A program made the translations under genes and the position numbers. Below are positions 9,217 to 18,397 of a stretch of DNA of 64,000 nucleotides, one piece after another. The stretch comes from Pontibacter korlensis (GTDB lineage: Bacteria; Bacteroidota; Bacteroidia; Cytophagales; Hymenobacteraceae): NCBI RefSeq assembly GCF_000973725.1, contig NZ_CP009621.1, forward strand, positions 4,209,001 to 4,273,000. Direction: 5' to 3'. The notes beneath the pieces are model-generated. The model did not search any database, was not told the origin of the DNA, and saw only the letters and a program-made list of their open reading frames with translations. How positions within the stretch are numbered: the stretch's first letter is position 1; the number at the start of each line of letters is the position of its first letter.

Positions 9217-10515
9217 ATGGCTGAGATATTACCCCTACGCGCCTGGCGCTATAATGACAGTTTAAACGAGAGTATAGATCAATTAACCTCACCACTTTTT
9301 GATGTGGTGTCGCAGAAGCAACGGGAAGCACTCTACCGCAACCCCACCAACAGCATTCACTTATCTGTACCACGTGGCGAGGCACCAGCGAAAGATGCAG
9401 CCCGCCTTTTACAAGTATGGAAAGAAAATGGAGTGCTGTTACAGGACGGCCTGCCAGGCCTCTATGTCTACTACCAGTACTTTCGCTTACCAGGCAATGA
9501 AAAAGAGTATGTACGCAAAGGGTTTATCTGCAACATCAAAGCTTATGATTGGCATGAGAAGGTATTGCTGCGACATGAGAATACTATACCGAGTGCAGTA
9601 AACGACCGTATTGAGCTACTTGAGGAGACTGAGCTAAACACCAGCCCTACGCACGGCCTCTATTCAGACGCAGGATTCATCCTGGAGCCTTACATGGATG
9701 AAAGTATACGCACTCCCATTTATGAGACAGAAGATTATCAAGGAGTACGCGATGTGCTGGCCGTCATCCATGACCACGAAATCATACGCCTGTTTCTGGA
9801 CACGCTCTCTGACAAGCAGATACTGTTAGCAGACGGGCATCATCGCTATGAAGGCTCCTTAGCCTACCGGCGCAAAATGACAGCTTTAAACCCGAACCAT
9901 ACCGGATACGAGCCATACAATTACCACCTGATGTACCTGACAAATGCGGAGCACGACGACCTGCGCATTCTGCCTACACACCGCCTGCTACAGCACTTGC
10001 CTATGTCAGAAGAGGAGTTTATGGAGCGACTTCAGGAGTATTTTACCATCATCCCTAAAGAAGATCCTTTCGAGCTGAACGAGGTTATAGTAGGCAAGCT
10101 ATGGGCTTTTGGCTTATACTTGAACGGTAATGCCTATAAGCTACGCTTAAAGCCGGAGGTGCACGCAAGTATAGACTGGAATTTTCCGGATGAGGTAAAA
10201 CAGCTCGACCTGACTGTTATGCACTACTTCATTTTTGAAAAGATTCTCGGGATTTACCGCCAGCAGCAACGCGATTACAAAGGCCTCAGCTATGAGCGCA
10301 ATTTCACAGCCTGCATCCAGAAAGTAGATAAAGGCGAAGCACAGCTTGCCCTTATCACAAATGAAGTTTCGATGGACCAGGTAAAACGTGTGTGTAATAG
10401 TGGAGCCGTCATGCCTCAAAAGTCAACTTTCTTTTACCCAAAAGTTATCTGCGGATTTTTATTTAGCTCAATTAAAGAAGATGAATTTACAACGGCCACT
10501 TCTGCTTGCTTCTAA
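9217..10515 (+). CDS. DUF1015 family protein
   Basis: A 432-residue protein of the DUF1015 family. Diagnostic parts are the start MAEILPLRAWRYN, NPTNSIHLSVPRGE (about 42-55), YYQYFRLPGNEKEYVRKGF, the HENTIPSAVNDRIELL segment, ILLADGHHRYEGSLAYR (the most conserved motif) and NYHLMYLTNAEHDDLRILPTHR. The family is widespread and soluble; its biochemical role is unproven. The His-rich ADGHHRY motif is reminiscent of a catalytic or metal site, but this is inference. Its last 35 bases overlap the maf-like gene in another frame, implying translational coupling. Confidence 0.9.
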   Translation: MAEILPLRAWRYNDSLNESIDQLTSPLFDVVSQKQREALYRNPTNSIHLSVPRGEAPAKDAARLLQVWKENGVLLQDGLPGLYVYYQYFRLPGNEKEYVRKGFICNIKAYDWHEKVLLRHENTIPSAVNDRIELLEETELNTSPTHGLYSDAGFILEPYMDESIRTPIYETEDYQGVRDVLAVIHDHEIIRLFLDTLSDKQILLADGHHRYEGSLAYRRKMTALNPNHTGYEPYNYHLMYLTNAEHDDLRILPTHRLLQHLPMSEEEFMERLQEYFTIIPKEDPFELNEVIVGKLWAFGLYLNGNAYKLRLKPEVHASIDWNFPDEVKQLDLTVMHYFIFEKILGIYRQQQRDYKGLSYERNFTACIQKVDKGEAQLALITNEVSMDQVKRVCNSGAVMPQKSTFFYPKVICGFLFSSIKEDEFTTATSACF

Positions 10516-11062
10516 CTCTCCACGCCGTAAAGAGCTGCTTGCCAGCCTTGGCTTAAAATATGAGGTAATGGTAAAAGAAGTGCACGAAGATTTCCCCGAG
10601 CACCTAAAACGAGAAGAAGTAGCGGAATTCCTCGCTTCGCATAAAGCCGGTGCCTATACTGCTGACATCACCAACGAAGCACTCATTACTGCTGATACCA
10701 TTGTTTGCCTTGGAGAGCGGGTCATGAACAAGCCAGCTAATTACGATGAGGCGAAAGAAATGCTGGAGGCGCTTTCCGGCACTTCACATGAAGTGATTAC
10801 AGGGGTATGTATACTTACAAGCAAAGGCAAAGCCGTATTTCACGATAGCACCAAAGTATACTTTAAGAAGCTTTCTGCTTCCGAGATAGATTACTACATA
10901 ACACACTACAAACCTTTCGATAAGGCCGGTGCTTATGGTATACAGGAGTGGATTGGCATGATTGGCATAGAGCGTATTGAGGGCTCATACTTTAACGTGA
11001 TGGGATTGCCTGTACAGAAACTCTATACAAAGCTGGTAGACCTAGAGATACTACACGCTTAA
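10481..11062 (+). CDS. maf: Maf-like nucleoside triphosphate pyrophosphatase
   Basis: Maf proteins hydrolyse non-canonical or excess nucleoside triphosphates to monophosphates and have been linked to septum formation. The 193-residue product has LASNSPRRKELLASLGL at the N terminus (substrate-binding SxSPRR motif), ITADTIVCLGERVMNKP, GTSHEVITGVCI and DKAGAYGIQEW. The last motif is typical of the dTTP/UTP-specific branch (YhdE-like). The frame is open upstream to 10388, but that part overlaps DUF1015 and lacks homology. The ATG at 10481 gives the canonical start MNLQRPLLLASNSPR. It overlaps DUF1015 by 35 bases. Confidence 0.93.
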   Translation: MNLQRPLLLASNSPRRKELLASLGLKYEVMVKEVHEDFPEHLKREEVAEFLASHKAGAYTADITNEALITADTIVCLGERVMNKPANYDEAKEMLEALSGTSHEVITGVCILTSKGKAVFHDSTKVYFKKLSASEIDYYITHYKPFDKAGAYGIQEWIGMIGIERIEGSYFNVMGLPVQKLYTKLVDLEILHA

Positions 11063-11138
11063 AGTAAAACGGAACAAATTAGCTAACTTGCGCGCTTTGC
11101 TATACTACAACTTTACTTATTAGCATACTTATAGATAG

Positions 11139-12323
11139 ATGTCGTTTATTAAATTATACTTAGCCCCAGGCAAAGAACACTCGCTAAAGCGCCAGCACCC
11201 ATGGGTATTTTCTGGTGCTATTAAAAAAGCTGACGGAGAACCAGCAGAGGGTGATGTAGTAGAGGTTTACTCCAGCAAACGCGAATTCTTAGGCATGGGG
11301 CATTATGCTCCGGGCTCTATTGCTGTGCGTATTTTCTCATTCGAGCAAAGAGAACCAGACTATACTTTTTGGAAAAGCAAAGTACAGCAGGCATACGATT
11401 ACCGCCAGCGGCTTGGCCTGGTAGACAATCCTACCACTAATGTTTACAGATTAGTATATGCTGAAGGCGATGGCGTACCAGGTCTTATTGTAGACTTTTA
11501 TAAGGATACAGCCGTTGTGCAGACACACACAGTAGGTATGTATAACGTGCGGGAGTATGTGGCGCAGGCGCTGAAGGAAATCTATGGCGACAGGTTGCGC
11601 GCTGTATATGATAAAAGTGCAGAGTCGCTGCCACCAAAAGCACCAGTACAGGCACAGAACGGCTACCTCTATGGCCAGTCTGAAGGAGCAGTGGTTGTGA
11701 ATGAGTATGGTAACGAGTTTTATATTGACTGGGAAACAGGCCAGAAAACAGGTTTCTTTATAGACCAGCGTGAAAACCGAGACTTGCTTGCACGTTATGT
11801 GAAAGATAAATCGGTGCTGAATACTTTCTGCTACACCGGTGGCTTCTCTGTTTATGCACTTAATGCTGGTGCCAAAGAGGTTCATTCGGTAGATGTGTCC
11901 AAGAAGGCAATTGAGTTAACGGTAAAGAATGGTGACCTAAGCCAGGCTCCTGAAAAGCATGAGGCTTTCGCTGTAGATACCTTTGAATTCCTGAAGGGCA
12001 AAGAAGACAGGTATGATGTGATCGTACTGGACCCTCCTGCTTTTGCAAAAAGCCAAAACGTGCGCCATAATGCTTTAATGGGCTACAAGCGATTGAACGC
12101 TGAGGCCATGAAAAAAATCAAACCAGGAGGCATCCTGTTTACTTTCTCCTGCTCACAGGTGGTAGATAAATACCTCTTCAACAACACGGTAATGGCTGCT
12201 GCTATAGAAGCTGGGCGCAACATTAAAATTATGCACCACCTCTCTCAGCCAGCTGATCATCCTATCTCTATTTTCCATCCAGAAGGGGAATACTTGAAAG
12301 GATTGGTGCTGTTTGTTGAATAA
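11139..12323 (+). CDS. rlmI: Class I SAM-dependent rRNA m5C methyltransferase (RlmI-like)
   Basis: E. coli RlmI methylates C1962 of 23S rRNA. This 394-residue homologue has an N-terminal PUA-type RNA-binding domain (about 1-75, with HPWVFSGAI and GMGHYAPGSIAVRIF), a linking beta domain, and a Rossmann methyltransferase domain. The latter has DQRENRDLL, VLNTFCYTGGFSVYAL (SAM-binding motif I), VDVSKKAIEL, VLDPPAFAKS (motif IV) and LFTFSCSQVV with the candidate catalytic cysteine. The length equals the family norm. The ATG at 11139 is well placed. A strong bidirectional terminator follows. Confidence 0.92.
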   Translation: MSFIKLYLAPGKEHSLKRQHPWVFSGAIKKADGEPAEGDVVEVYSSKREFLGMGHYAPGSIAVRIFSFEQREPDYTFWKSKVQQAYDYRQRLGLVDNPTTNVYRLVYAEGDGVPGLIVDFYKDTAVVQTHTVGMYNVREYVAQALKEIYGDRLRAVYDKSAESLPPKAPVQAQNGYLYGQSEGAVVVNEYGNEFYIDWETGQKTGFFIDQRENRDLLARYVKDKSVLNTFCYTGGFSVYALNAGAKEVHSVDVSKKAIELTVKNGDLSQAPEKHEAFAVDTFEFLKGKEDRYDVIVLDPPAFAKSQNVRHNALMGYKRLNAEAMKKIKPGGILFTFSCSQVVDKYLFNNTVMAAAIEAGRNIKIMHHLSQPADHPISIFHPEGEYLKGLVLFVE

Positions 12324-12348
12324 CAGCTGTAGGACAATTCCTGATCAA

Positions 12349-12387
12349 CAGAAAAGCCGGAGCAAAAATTAAGCTCCGGCTTTTCTG
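12349..12387. terminator. Bidirectional terminator between convergent methyltransferase genes
   Basis: A perfect 15-bp inverted repeat, CAGAAAAGCCGGAGC at 12349-12363 against its complement at 12373-12387, with a 9-base loop. Because the stem itself ends in A-rich/T-rich arms, it can work for both the plus-strand rlmI and the minus-strand rsmF-like gene, which ends two bases further on. Confidence 0.85.
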
Positions 12388-12388
12388 T

Positions 12389-13792
12389 TTATTCACTTAC
12401 AATAGTAGTTTCTAAGAGTTCTTGAGGCAGCTCCATGCGTATGCGCCATTCTTTGGGATAGTAGTTGTTCATCCGGTTGCCGATTTGCTTTGCCCAACCC
12501 AAAGGAAGTCCCTTATACTGGAGCAGTACCCAATCATTACCATTTGTTCCAAGGCTGATATCTTCTTTGCGCAGATAACGCAGCGCCTGCTCCAGATCTA
12601 AGTCTGCTGTAGAAAAAGCTTCTTTGTTTATATGCTGGGAGAGAGCTAAGCCCTGCAGTGGTTTAAGCTTTTTACCTTTCACTTCAGCTACTTCTGTGCC
12701 AGCGTAAACAACATACAGGTTCTGGTACACTTCATCAGCTGCTTCGAATAGATGCTCTGGCAAAGCCGAGACCACATCTCCATACTGAAGAAAAGAATAC
12801 TTTTCGGGTTGCAGAAACCAATCCTGTACCAGAGATTTCTCCTTTTTCCCTGCCTCGCTAAGCTTATACTTTTTCTTCTTACTCTTGCTGTGATTAGTAA
12901 AGCTTTCATCGATACCCGCTTTACGTACTACAGCCATAAAAAAGCCTTCTCCTTGCACCCGGTGCGGATAAAACCTGTATCCTTCCACGCCACTTAACTG
13001 CGTAGGCACAACACCCCATTCTGGCTGAAGTTGCAGCTTTATACTTTCAGCACCTTCCTGTTCCGACAGCCATGCAATATTCTCTTCATTCTCCTGCTCA
13101 TTCCAGGTACAGGTGCTGTAAATTAGCAAGCCACCAGGTTTCAAGGAGTCCCAGACATCCATCAGAATACGCTGCTGACGCTGGGCACAAAGTTTCACAT
13201 TCTCCTCCGACCACTCTCCTACAGCCTGTGGGTCTTTACGGAACATGCCTTCTCCGCTACAAGGGGCATCCACTACCATCACATCGAAGAAGTTCTTTAA
13301 TCTGCCAAAGTCGCGAGGGTCGTTACAGGTGACAAGCACATTTCCGCTGCCCCACTTGGCAACGTTTTCTGCTAGTATAGAAGCACGGCTTCGGATAACT
13401 TCATTGGAGACTAGCAAGCTATCTTCAGAAATAAGGCTTGCCAGGTGTGTTGACTTGCCTCCGGGAGCTCCACAAAGATCCAGCACCTGTAGTGGCTCTT
13501 CTAAGTGTACTGCCTGCTTAAGGGCCTGCTCAATAAACATAGAGCTTGCCTCCTGCACATAGTAAGCACCAGCATGAATGGCTGGGTCCAATGTAAACAG
13601 AGGTCGCTCTGGCAAGTAATGCCCCGTCTCTGCCCAGGGAACAGGTTGTAGAGTTGCTACAGCCATAGCCTTAGCTTTATTTATGCGCACGCTCACCGGC
13701 GGGGTTGCCTGCAGCGCCTCTAAGAACTGTGGGTACTCCTGCGGCCCTAACAGGCGCTGCATACGATCGGTAAAAGAAACAGGAAATTGCAT
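12389..13792 (-). CDS. rRNA cytosine-C5 methyltransferase (RsmF/NOL1-NOP2-sun family)
   Basis: A 467-residue SAM-dependent RNA m5C methyltransferase. Motif I is DLCGAPGGKSTHLASLI. Motif IV, VDAPCSGEGMFRKDP, holds the release cysteine, and motif VI, LIYSTCTWNEQENE, the catalytic cysteine. The N-terminal SVRINKAKA segment and the C-terminal 170-residue region (LPEHLFEAADEVYQNLYVVYAGTE and later) resemble RsmF, which modifies 16S rRNA C1407, but the target here is inferred. A TTG six bases upstream is in frame; the ATG at 13792 (MQFPVSFTDRMQ) is preferred. The Nudix gene lies 40 bases upstream on the same strand. Confidence 0.9.
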   Translation of the reverse strand: MQFPVSFTDRMQRLLGPQEYPQFLEALQATPPVSVRINKAKAMAVATLQPVPWAETGHYLPERPLFTLDPAIHAGAYYVQEASSMFIEQALKQAVHLEEPLQVLDLCGAPGGKSTHLASLISEDSLLVSNEVIRSRASILAENVAKWGSGNVLVTCNDPRDFGRLKNFFDVMVVDAPCSGEGMFRKDPQAVGEWSEENVKLCAQRQQRILMDVWDSLKPGGLLIYSTCTWNEQENEENIAWLSEQEGAESIKLQLQPEWGVVPTQLSGVEGYRFYPHRVQGEGFFMAVVRKAGIDESFTNHSKSKKKKYKLSEAGKKEKSLVQDWFLQPEKYSFLQYGDVVSALPEHLFEAADEVYQNLYVVYAGTEVAEVKGKKLKPLQGLALSQHINKEAFSTADLDLEQALRYLRKEDISLGTNGNDWVLLQYKGLPLGWAKQIGNRMNNYYPKEWRIRMELPQELLETTIVSE

Positions 13793-13832
13793 ACACAAAG
13801 GTACGGCTAAATTGCAGGTTCTGAAAGTTCGG

Positions 13833-14228
13833 CTATTGCCTGCTGCGGCATACCTGCAAGTACTCTTCCACTATCGGCACATCAGCCGGACACCAGGAGT
13901 AATTGGGCAAGTCCTCTGGCAGCACCCAGTGGTAGGTTTTATGCTCCAACAGCTGCACCACTCCGCCATTAAACTTGCAGAGGTATGGGATAAGCTCTAT
14001 GGTGTAATTTGGGTAAGGATGGATTATGGGTTGGAGGCGTTTGTAAGGTTGTACCTCAATGGCCAGTTCTTCTTTGATTTCCCGTACCAGGCTGTTCTTC
14101 TCGGTTTCATGTGGCTCCACCTTACCTCCCGGAAATTCCCACAGCAAGCCCTCCCGCATCTGCTCACTGCGCTGCGTTAACAGTACCCGATCATACTGCT
14201 CTACGATGGCACATACTACCTTTATCAT
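13833..14228 (-). CDS. Nudix hydrolase (MutT-like NTP pyrophosphatase)
   Basis: A 131-residue single-domain Nudix enzyme. The Nudix box is complete: GGKVEPHETEKNSLVREIKEEL (about 34-55), with the REIKEE metal-binding glutamates. The start MIKVVCAIVEQYDRVLLTQRS and the WEFPGGKVE segment are those of MutT/NudG-type enzymes, which hydrolyse oxidised or modified nucleoside triphosphates such as 8-oxo-dGTP or 5-methyl-dCTP. Exact specificity is not readable. It is 40 bases upstream of the rsmF-like gene on the same strand. Confidence 0.9.
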   Translation of the reverse strand: MIKVVCAIVEQYDRVLLTQRSEQMREGLLWEFPGGKVEPHETEKNSLVREIKEELAIEVQPYKRLQPIIHPYPNYTIELIPYLCKFNGGVVQLLEHKTYHWVLPEDLPNYSWCPADVPIVEEYLQVCRSRQ

Positions 14229-14308
14229 CCTAAGCGGTATACCTGCAAATAAAGAATACTTTATTAGAAATAAAACTTTAAGCAGCGAAGTTCTGCAACG
14301 ACAGAGAG

Positions 14309-15298
14309 TTATGAACCGAACAACAACGTAGGCTCATACTTGAAAAACAAGTATCCTAATACTATTGGTACGCTCAGGTTAAGCAACAGTGGCAGGTCCT
14401 GATCGGCTAGACCAAAGTATACCACCTGTATTAGAAAAATGTGGTAAGAGGCTTTTCCCAACTCAGCGAGCAGGCGTAACGGAATAAAGTTGGAAAAGGA
14501 AGGAAGTAATTTGATAGTTAACCATACGATAAAAGCAGCATAGCCGAAGGTAAGCAACTGTTGCGACTGCCACTCTGGCCTCAGTAGGCTTTTTAGCTCC
14601 AGCCCCTGATAAACAAGAAAATACATACAAAAGGCTGCCACCACAGCAAGGGTTGCTAAAACAGCAAAATACCTCCACCGAAAAGGAGCCCACACTAGGG
14701 TTGATAACCATAAACCAAAGGCAACTGCAGTGAAATATCGTGGAAAGGCAGCATCGTAGAGGTAGTTGTTTTCTTCAAAGTATGAAAACTGAGCGGCCCA
14801 CAGCTGAAACAGAACTTCCAGCACTACCAAGCCAACAGTAGTAAGTCCCGGCCATCGGCTAAAAGTGTAGCCAATCACTGGTAAAAGTAGAATTGACTGT
14901 AGCAGCAGCGTGATAAAGTAATTGCCTCGGCCAGTTACTGGAAAAACACCGACCCAGGTATAAAAATTAAACTCCAGTACACTTTCCTCCTGCAGCCATT
15001 CCCATATTAGCCCAGCTACTATAGAAAGCAAAAACACCATCACGAAAGGCACAAAAATACGTGCAGCCTTTTTTGTGAAGTACTTGCGTGTATACAGTTG
15101 CTGCAGCCGCTGAGTCTTACCTCTTAGCGACAGGCCCAGGTTTAGCCCCATCACAACCATAAACAACGGTACAGCCTGCCATATATGGTAAATAGCATAG
15201 CTCTGCTCCAGCTCCTTCCGACTAAGCGAATGCAGCAGCAGTACAGCCACAATAGCTACACCTTTTATAACATCAATCTGCTGCAAGTGCTGTTTCAT
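14309..15298 (-). CDS. Acyltransferase family 3 membrane protein
   Basis: A 329-residue integral membrane acyltransferase of the acyltransferase-3 (OafA/WecH-like) family. The N terminus has IDVIKGVAIVAVLLLHS, in which the His aligns with the conserved active His, followed by QAVPLFMVVMGLNLGLSLRG. About ten hydrophobic segments follow. Such proteins O-acetylate or otherwise acylate glycans or lipids at the membrane. No glycan-synthesis genes are nearby, so the substrate is open. The C terminus ends in a hydrophobic segment and FFKYEPTLLFGS. The ATG at 15298 fits. Confidence 0.85.
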   Translation of the reverse strand: MKQHLQQIDVIKGVAIVAVLLLHSLSRKELEQSYAIYHIWQAVPLFMVVMGLNLGLSLRGKTQRLQQLYTRKYFTKKAARIFVPFVMVFLLSIVAGLIWEWLQEESVLEFNFYTWVGVFPVTGRGNYFITLLLQSILLLPVIGYTFSRWPGLTTVGLVVLEVLFQLWAAQFSYFEENNYLYDAAFPRYFTAVAFGLWLSTLVWAPFRWRYFAVLATLAVVAAFCMYFLVYQGLELKSLLRPEWQSQQLLTFGYAAFIVWLTIKLLPSFSNFIPLRLLAELGKASYHIFLIQVVYFGLADQDLPLLLNLSVPIVLGYLFFKYEPTLLFGS

Positions 15299-15454
15299 TT
15301 TGTACTTATTTGTGCGGCAACTTAGCGTGTAAAACTTTGTTAATGACCCTCAGGGACTACTTTACTGTATTTTTAAAACCCAGCATATTTTCTATTGTAC
15401 ATCCTTATACACGTTTATAAAGTATAAGTAATTGGAAAATACAAAATTAGACAC

Positions 15455-15961
15455 ATGCAGATAAGCCTTAACTATAGGTTTTTGATCGCGCTGTTAGCTT
15501 TACTGGCAGTTGGTTCAGGCGCCATTAGTATACTTCTTACAATGATGCTCTGGCTTCCTTCTGCCGGGGTTCCGCTTTGGGGGCAGCAAAGCGTTTCTAC
15601 CCATTTATTTGCCTACAGCGTCGTGTTTGGGTTTATACTTGGATGGATAGCCACTAAAGCTACTCGGCGGGCGCTACGTACACGCCAGGTTTTACCCTTA
15701 CATTGGCACCTGAAGAGCCAAACGCTCATTGATAGATTGCCTTCCAGAACGTTTAACAGAGCCTTCATGTTTGCCCTAGCCGGTGCTTGTATGGCAACTA
15801 TCATGGTGCTGCTTATAGATTTGCGGCAACTACATTTTATTCCTTTTGCAGAATACTTGGTTCTAACAACTGTTTACAGCATCTGTTTTACTGCTGCTAT
15901 AACCGTGATGAGTGTGTACCGTGCCTTAGGCGATGATACCATGCGTCATTCCAAGGTATAA
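15455..15961 (+). CDS. Conserved-looking integral membrane protein, function unknown
   Basis: A 168-residue protein with four likely transmembrane segments: about residues 8-34 (LIALLALLAVGSGAISILL), 48-68, 101-121 (AFMFALAGACMATIMVLLI) and 131-154. Between the second and third is a basic loop (KATRRALRTRQVLP) that by the positive-inside rule should be cytoplasmic. I recognise no family. It stands alone on the plus strand between an acyltransferase and gpsA, both on the other strand. An ATG at 15455 starts directly before the first hydrophobic segment. Confidence 0.7.
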   Translation: MQISLNYRFLIALLALLAVGSGAISILLTMMLWLPSAGVPLWGQQSVSTHLFAYSVVFGFILGWIATKATRRALRTRQVLPLHWHLKSQTLIDRLPSRTFNRAFMFALAGACMATIMVLLIDLRQLHFIPFAEYLVLTTVYSICFTAAITVMSVYRALGDDTMRHSKV

Positions 15962-15987
15962 AAAAAGCACACCTTATGTGGGTGTGC
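15961..15987 (-). terminator. Terminator of gpsA
   Basis: GCACACC (15967-15973) pairs with GGTGTGC (15981-15987) across a 7-base loop. On the minus strand the hairpin is followed by a run of Ts (15966-15961), 20 bases after the gpsA stop codon. The T-run overlaps the stop codon of the plus-strand gene. Confidence 0.75.
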
Positions 15988-16006
15988 CTTCTGGTAACTG
16001 ATTATA

Positions 16007-16996
16007 CTACCTGAATTTATCTTTCAGAATTTCAAACTCCACTGTCGGAGAGATACGCTCGTAGAGGATATGGTAAACTGCTCGGGTAATAGGCATATCT
16101 ACTTTTAGCTTTTTGTTCAGCTCGTAGATACTCTGAACCGCATAATAGCCTTCAGCCACCATGTTCATTTCAACCTGCGCTGATTTAACAGTATAGCCTC
16201 GCCCAATCATGTTACCAAAGGTACGGTTGCGGCTAAACTGTGAGTAGGCTGTCACCAGTAAGTCTCCTAAATACGCAGACCCGCTAAGGTCACGGTGTAG
16301 CGGCATAATAGCATCCAGAAAGCGTTCTATCTCAAACATAGCATTTGATACCAGCACCGCCTGAAAATTATCACCGTAGTTCTGTCCGCGGGCTATACCA
16401 CAGGCCAGAGCTATAATGTTTTTCATTACGGCACAGTACTCCACGCCATCCAAGTCATCTAACGGGTTAGCCTTAACATAGCGGTTGCGAAGCAGCTCGC
16501 AGAAGTTCTCGGCCGTGGCTAAGTTGTGAGAGCCAATGGTAAGGTAAGACTGTTTCTCCAGGGCAACCTCTTCCGCGTGGCAGGGGCCGGCAATTACCAG
16601 CAGGTTCTGATCAGGTACACTAAACCGGCACTTGATATAGTCGGTAATCAGGATGTTCTCTTTCGGGATCATCCCTTTGATGGCTGAGATCACCACCTTA
16701 CCTTCAAAAGCATCTGGCGGTAAATCGGCAAGTGCCAGCTGCACGAATGCGGCTGGCACTGCTAATATTACCCAATTCGAAGAGGCTACAACAGCCTGTA
16801 TGTCTGTGGATGGTTTAACATAGTTCAGGTCAAACGATACCTGGCTTAGGTACCGTGGGTTATGCCTGAATCTGATCAGGTGTTGCACATCGTTTTCGTT
16901 GCGCATCCACCAGTTTACCTGAGACTTGTTTTCAGAGAGGATCTTAACTATGGCTGTTGCCCAGCTCCCCCCTCCCAGTACTGCTATTTTTTCCAA
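16007..16996 (-). CDS. gpsA: NAD(P)-dependent glycerol-3-phosphate dehydrogenase
   Basis: GpsA reduces dihydroxyacetone phosphate to sn-glycerol 3-phosphate, the backbone precursor of phospholipids. The 329-residue product has the N-terminal nucleotide loop VLGGGSWATA, VISAIKGMIP, AGPCHAEEVAL and YCAVMKNIIALACGIARG, which includes the active Lys. The only start that keeps the nucleotide loop intact is a TTG at 16996; there is no in-frame ATG upstream before other signals. It lies five bases after the stop of the efflux adaptor gene, so it is probably translated from the sdaAB-tolC-adaptor transcript. Confidence 0.95.
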   Translation of the reverse strand: MEKIAVLGGGSWATAIVKILSENKSQVNWWMRNENDVQHLIRFRHNPRYLSQVSFDLNYVKPSTDIQAVVASSNWVILAVPAAFVQLALADLPPDAFEGKVVISAIKGMIPKENILITDYIKCRFSVPDQNLLVIAGPCHAEEVALEKQSYLTIGSHNLATAENFCELLRNRYVKANPLDDLDGVEYCAVMKNIIALACGIARGQNYGDNFQAVLVSNAMFEIERFLDAIMPLHRDLSGSAYLGDLLVTAYSQFSRNRTFGNMIGRGYTVKSAQVEMNMVAEGYYAVQSIYELNKKLKVDMPITRAVYHILYERISPTVEFEILKDKFR

Positions 16997-17001
16997 TCCT
17001 G

Positions 17002-18393
17002 TTAATCTTGTTTCGTATCTGCGGCAAGGGCTTGCTTGTTAAGCGTGTTTTCATCCTTTACCGCCACCTTAGCTCCATCTTTTAGTACGCTCGACACTGC
17101 TCTGAACGGGCCAGCCACTACTTTCTGACCTGAATCAACCCCGCTAAGAATCTCAATATTCTCAAAGTCGCTGATGCCTGTTTTTACTTTCACAGATTTA
17201 ACGGTGTTAGAAGCCTCATCATACACAAAAACAACCTCTTCTACCACGGCAGCAGGAGCAGTCGTCTGCTGCTGTTGTCCCTGGTTCTGCTCAGGAGCAT
17301 CTTCTTCCTCTGGTTTACTTACACCTTGTGCGTTCGCAGAGCGAGTAGTTACTGCCGACAAAGGTACAGATAAAACATTAGATTTTTTATCTGTGATGAT
17401 ATCCACAGAAGCCGTCATACCAGGTCGGAACGGACGGGATGTGTTTTCACGCAGATGCTCGTATGAGTTATTAAGCAGGCGAATACGAACCTCAAATTCT
17501 GTAACGGCTTCCAGTGTAGTAGCGTCCTTTGCAGTGTTGGCAATAGCTGTTACAATACCCTTGAATTTCTCATCACGGCTGGCATAAGAATCTACCTCAA
17601 CATCAACAGAGTCGCCAAGCGCAACGCGGATGATGTCGTTCTCATTCACGTTTACGCGTACTTCCATGTTGTTCAGGTTGGCGATACGCATAATCTCCGT
17701 ACCAGCCATTTGTGAAGTACCTACTACGCGCTCGCCCTGCTCAACGTTCAGCTTGGAAACAGTACCGCTTACAGGAGCGTAAATGGTGGTCTTGTTCAGG
17801 TTCTCACGGGCATCTTTAAGCGATGCTTGTGCGTTCTGCACGTTGTACTCAGCTGCTCTTACACTTTGGCGAGCAGACTCAACCTCTGACTTGGTAGCTA
17901 AATAATTAGCCTCGATCTCCTGCCACTCCGACTGAGAGATTACTTTCTGTTCGAACAGGGGCTTATTACGCTTATAGCTCTGCTCCACCTGTGCAAAGTT
18001 AGCCTGAGCCTGAGAAAGCCTTGCTTTAGCTTGTGCCAGATTAGCACGTTGGGTATTAACAGCAGCTTGCTGCGCATCAACCATAGACTGGTAATTATCA
18101 GGGCGAATGCGCAGCAGTAGCTGGCCTTTTACTACCGAGTCGCCCTCTTCTACATTAAGCTCAATAATCTCCCCAGAAACGTCAGGGCTAATTTTTACTT
18201 CTGTTTCCGGCTGCACCTTACCTGAGGCACTAACTTTTTCTACAATGTCGGCAGGTTTTGCTTCAGCAAGCACTACTTCTGTGCCTTCATCCTGGCCAAT
18301 CCAGCCAGATTTTTTTGCTACAACAATACCAACTATTAACAGTGCAAGTACACCAATCAGGATAGGGATAAGCCTAGATTTTTTCTTAGCCAT
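17002..18393 (-). CDS. Periplasmic adaptor subunit of an efflux pump (HlyD/MacA-like)
   Basis: A 463-residue membrane fusion protein. It has an N-terminal signal-anchor (LIPILIGVLALLIVGIVVA, about residues 7-25), a barrel-sandwich lipoyl-like domain (VKISPDVSGEIIELNVEEGDSVVKGQLLLRIRP), a long alpha-hairpin (about 80-195, Gln/Ala-rich) and the second lipoyl half (TTIYAPVSGTVSKLNVEQGERV). A beta-barrel domain and a membrane-proximal domain interrupted by a Gln/Pro/Ala-rich linker (about 355-375) follow. Such adaptors join an inner-membrane ABC (MacB) or RND transporter to TolC. TolC is encoded four bases upstream, but no inner-membrane partner is adjacent; gpsA follows instead. Confidence 0.92.
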   Translation of the reverse strand: MAKKKSRLIPILIGVLALLIVGIVVAKKSGWIGQDEGTEVVLAEAKPADIVEKVSASGKVQPETEVKISPDVSGEIIELNVEEGDSVVKGQLLLRIRPDNYQSMVDAQQAAVNTQRANLAQAKARLSQAQANFAQVEQSYKRNKPLFEQKVISQSEWQEIEANYLATKSEVESARQSVRAAEYNVQNAQASLKDARENLNKTTIYAPVSGTVSKLNVEQGERVVGTSQMAGTEIMRIANLNNMEVRVNVNENDIIRVALGDSVDVEVDSYASRDEKFKGIVTAIANTAKDATTLEAVTEFEVRIRLLNNSYEHLRENTSRPFRPGMTASVDIITDKKSNVLSVPLSAVTTRSANAQGVSKPEEEDAPEQNQGQQQQTTAPAAVVEEVVFVYDEASNTVKSVKVKTGISDFENIEILSGVDSGQKVVAGPFRAVSSVLKDGAKVAVKDENTLNKQALAADTKQD

Positions 18394-18397
18394 AGTT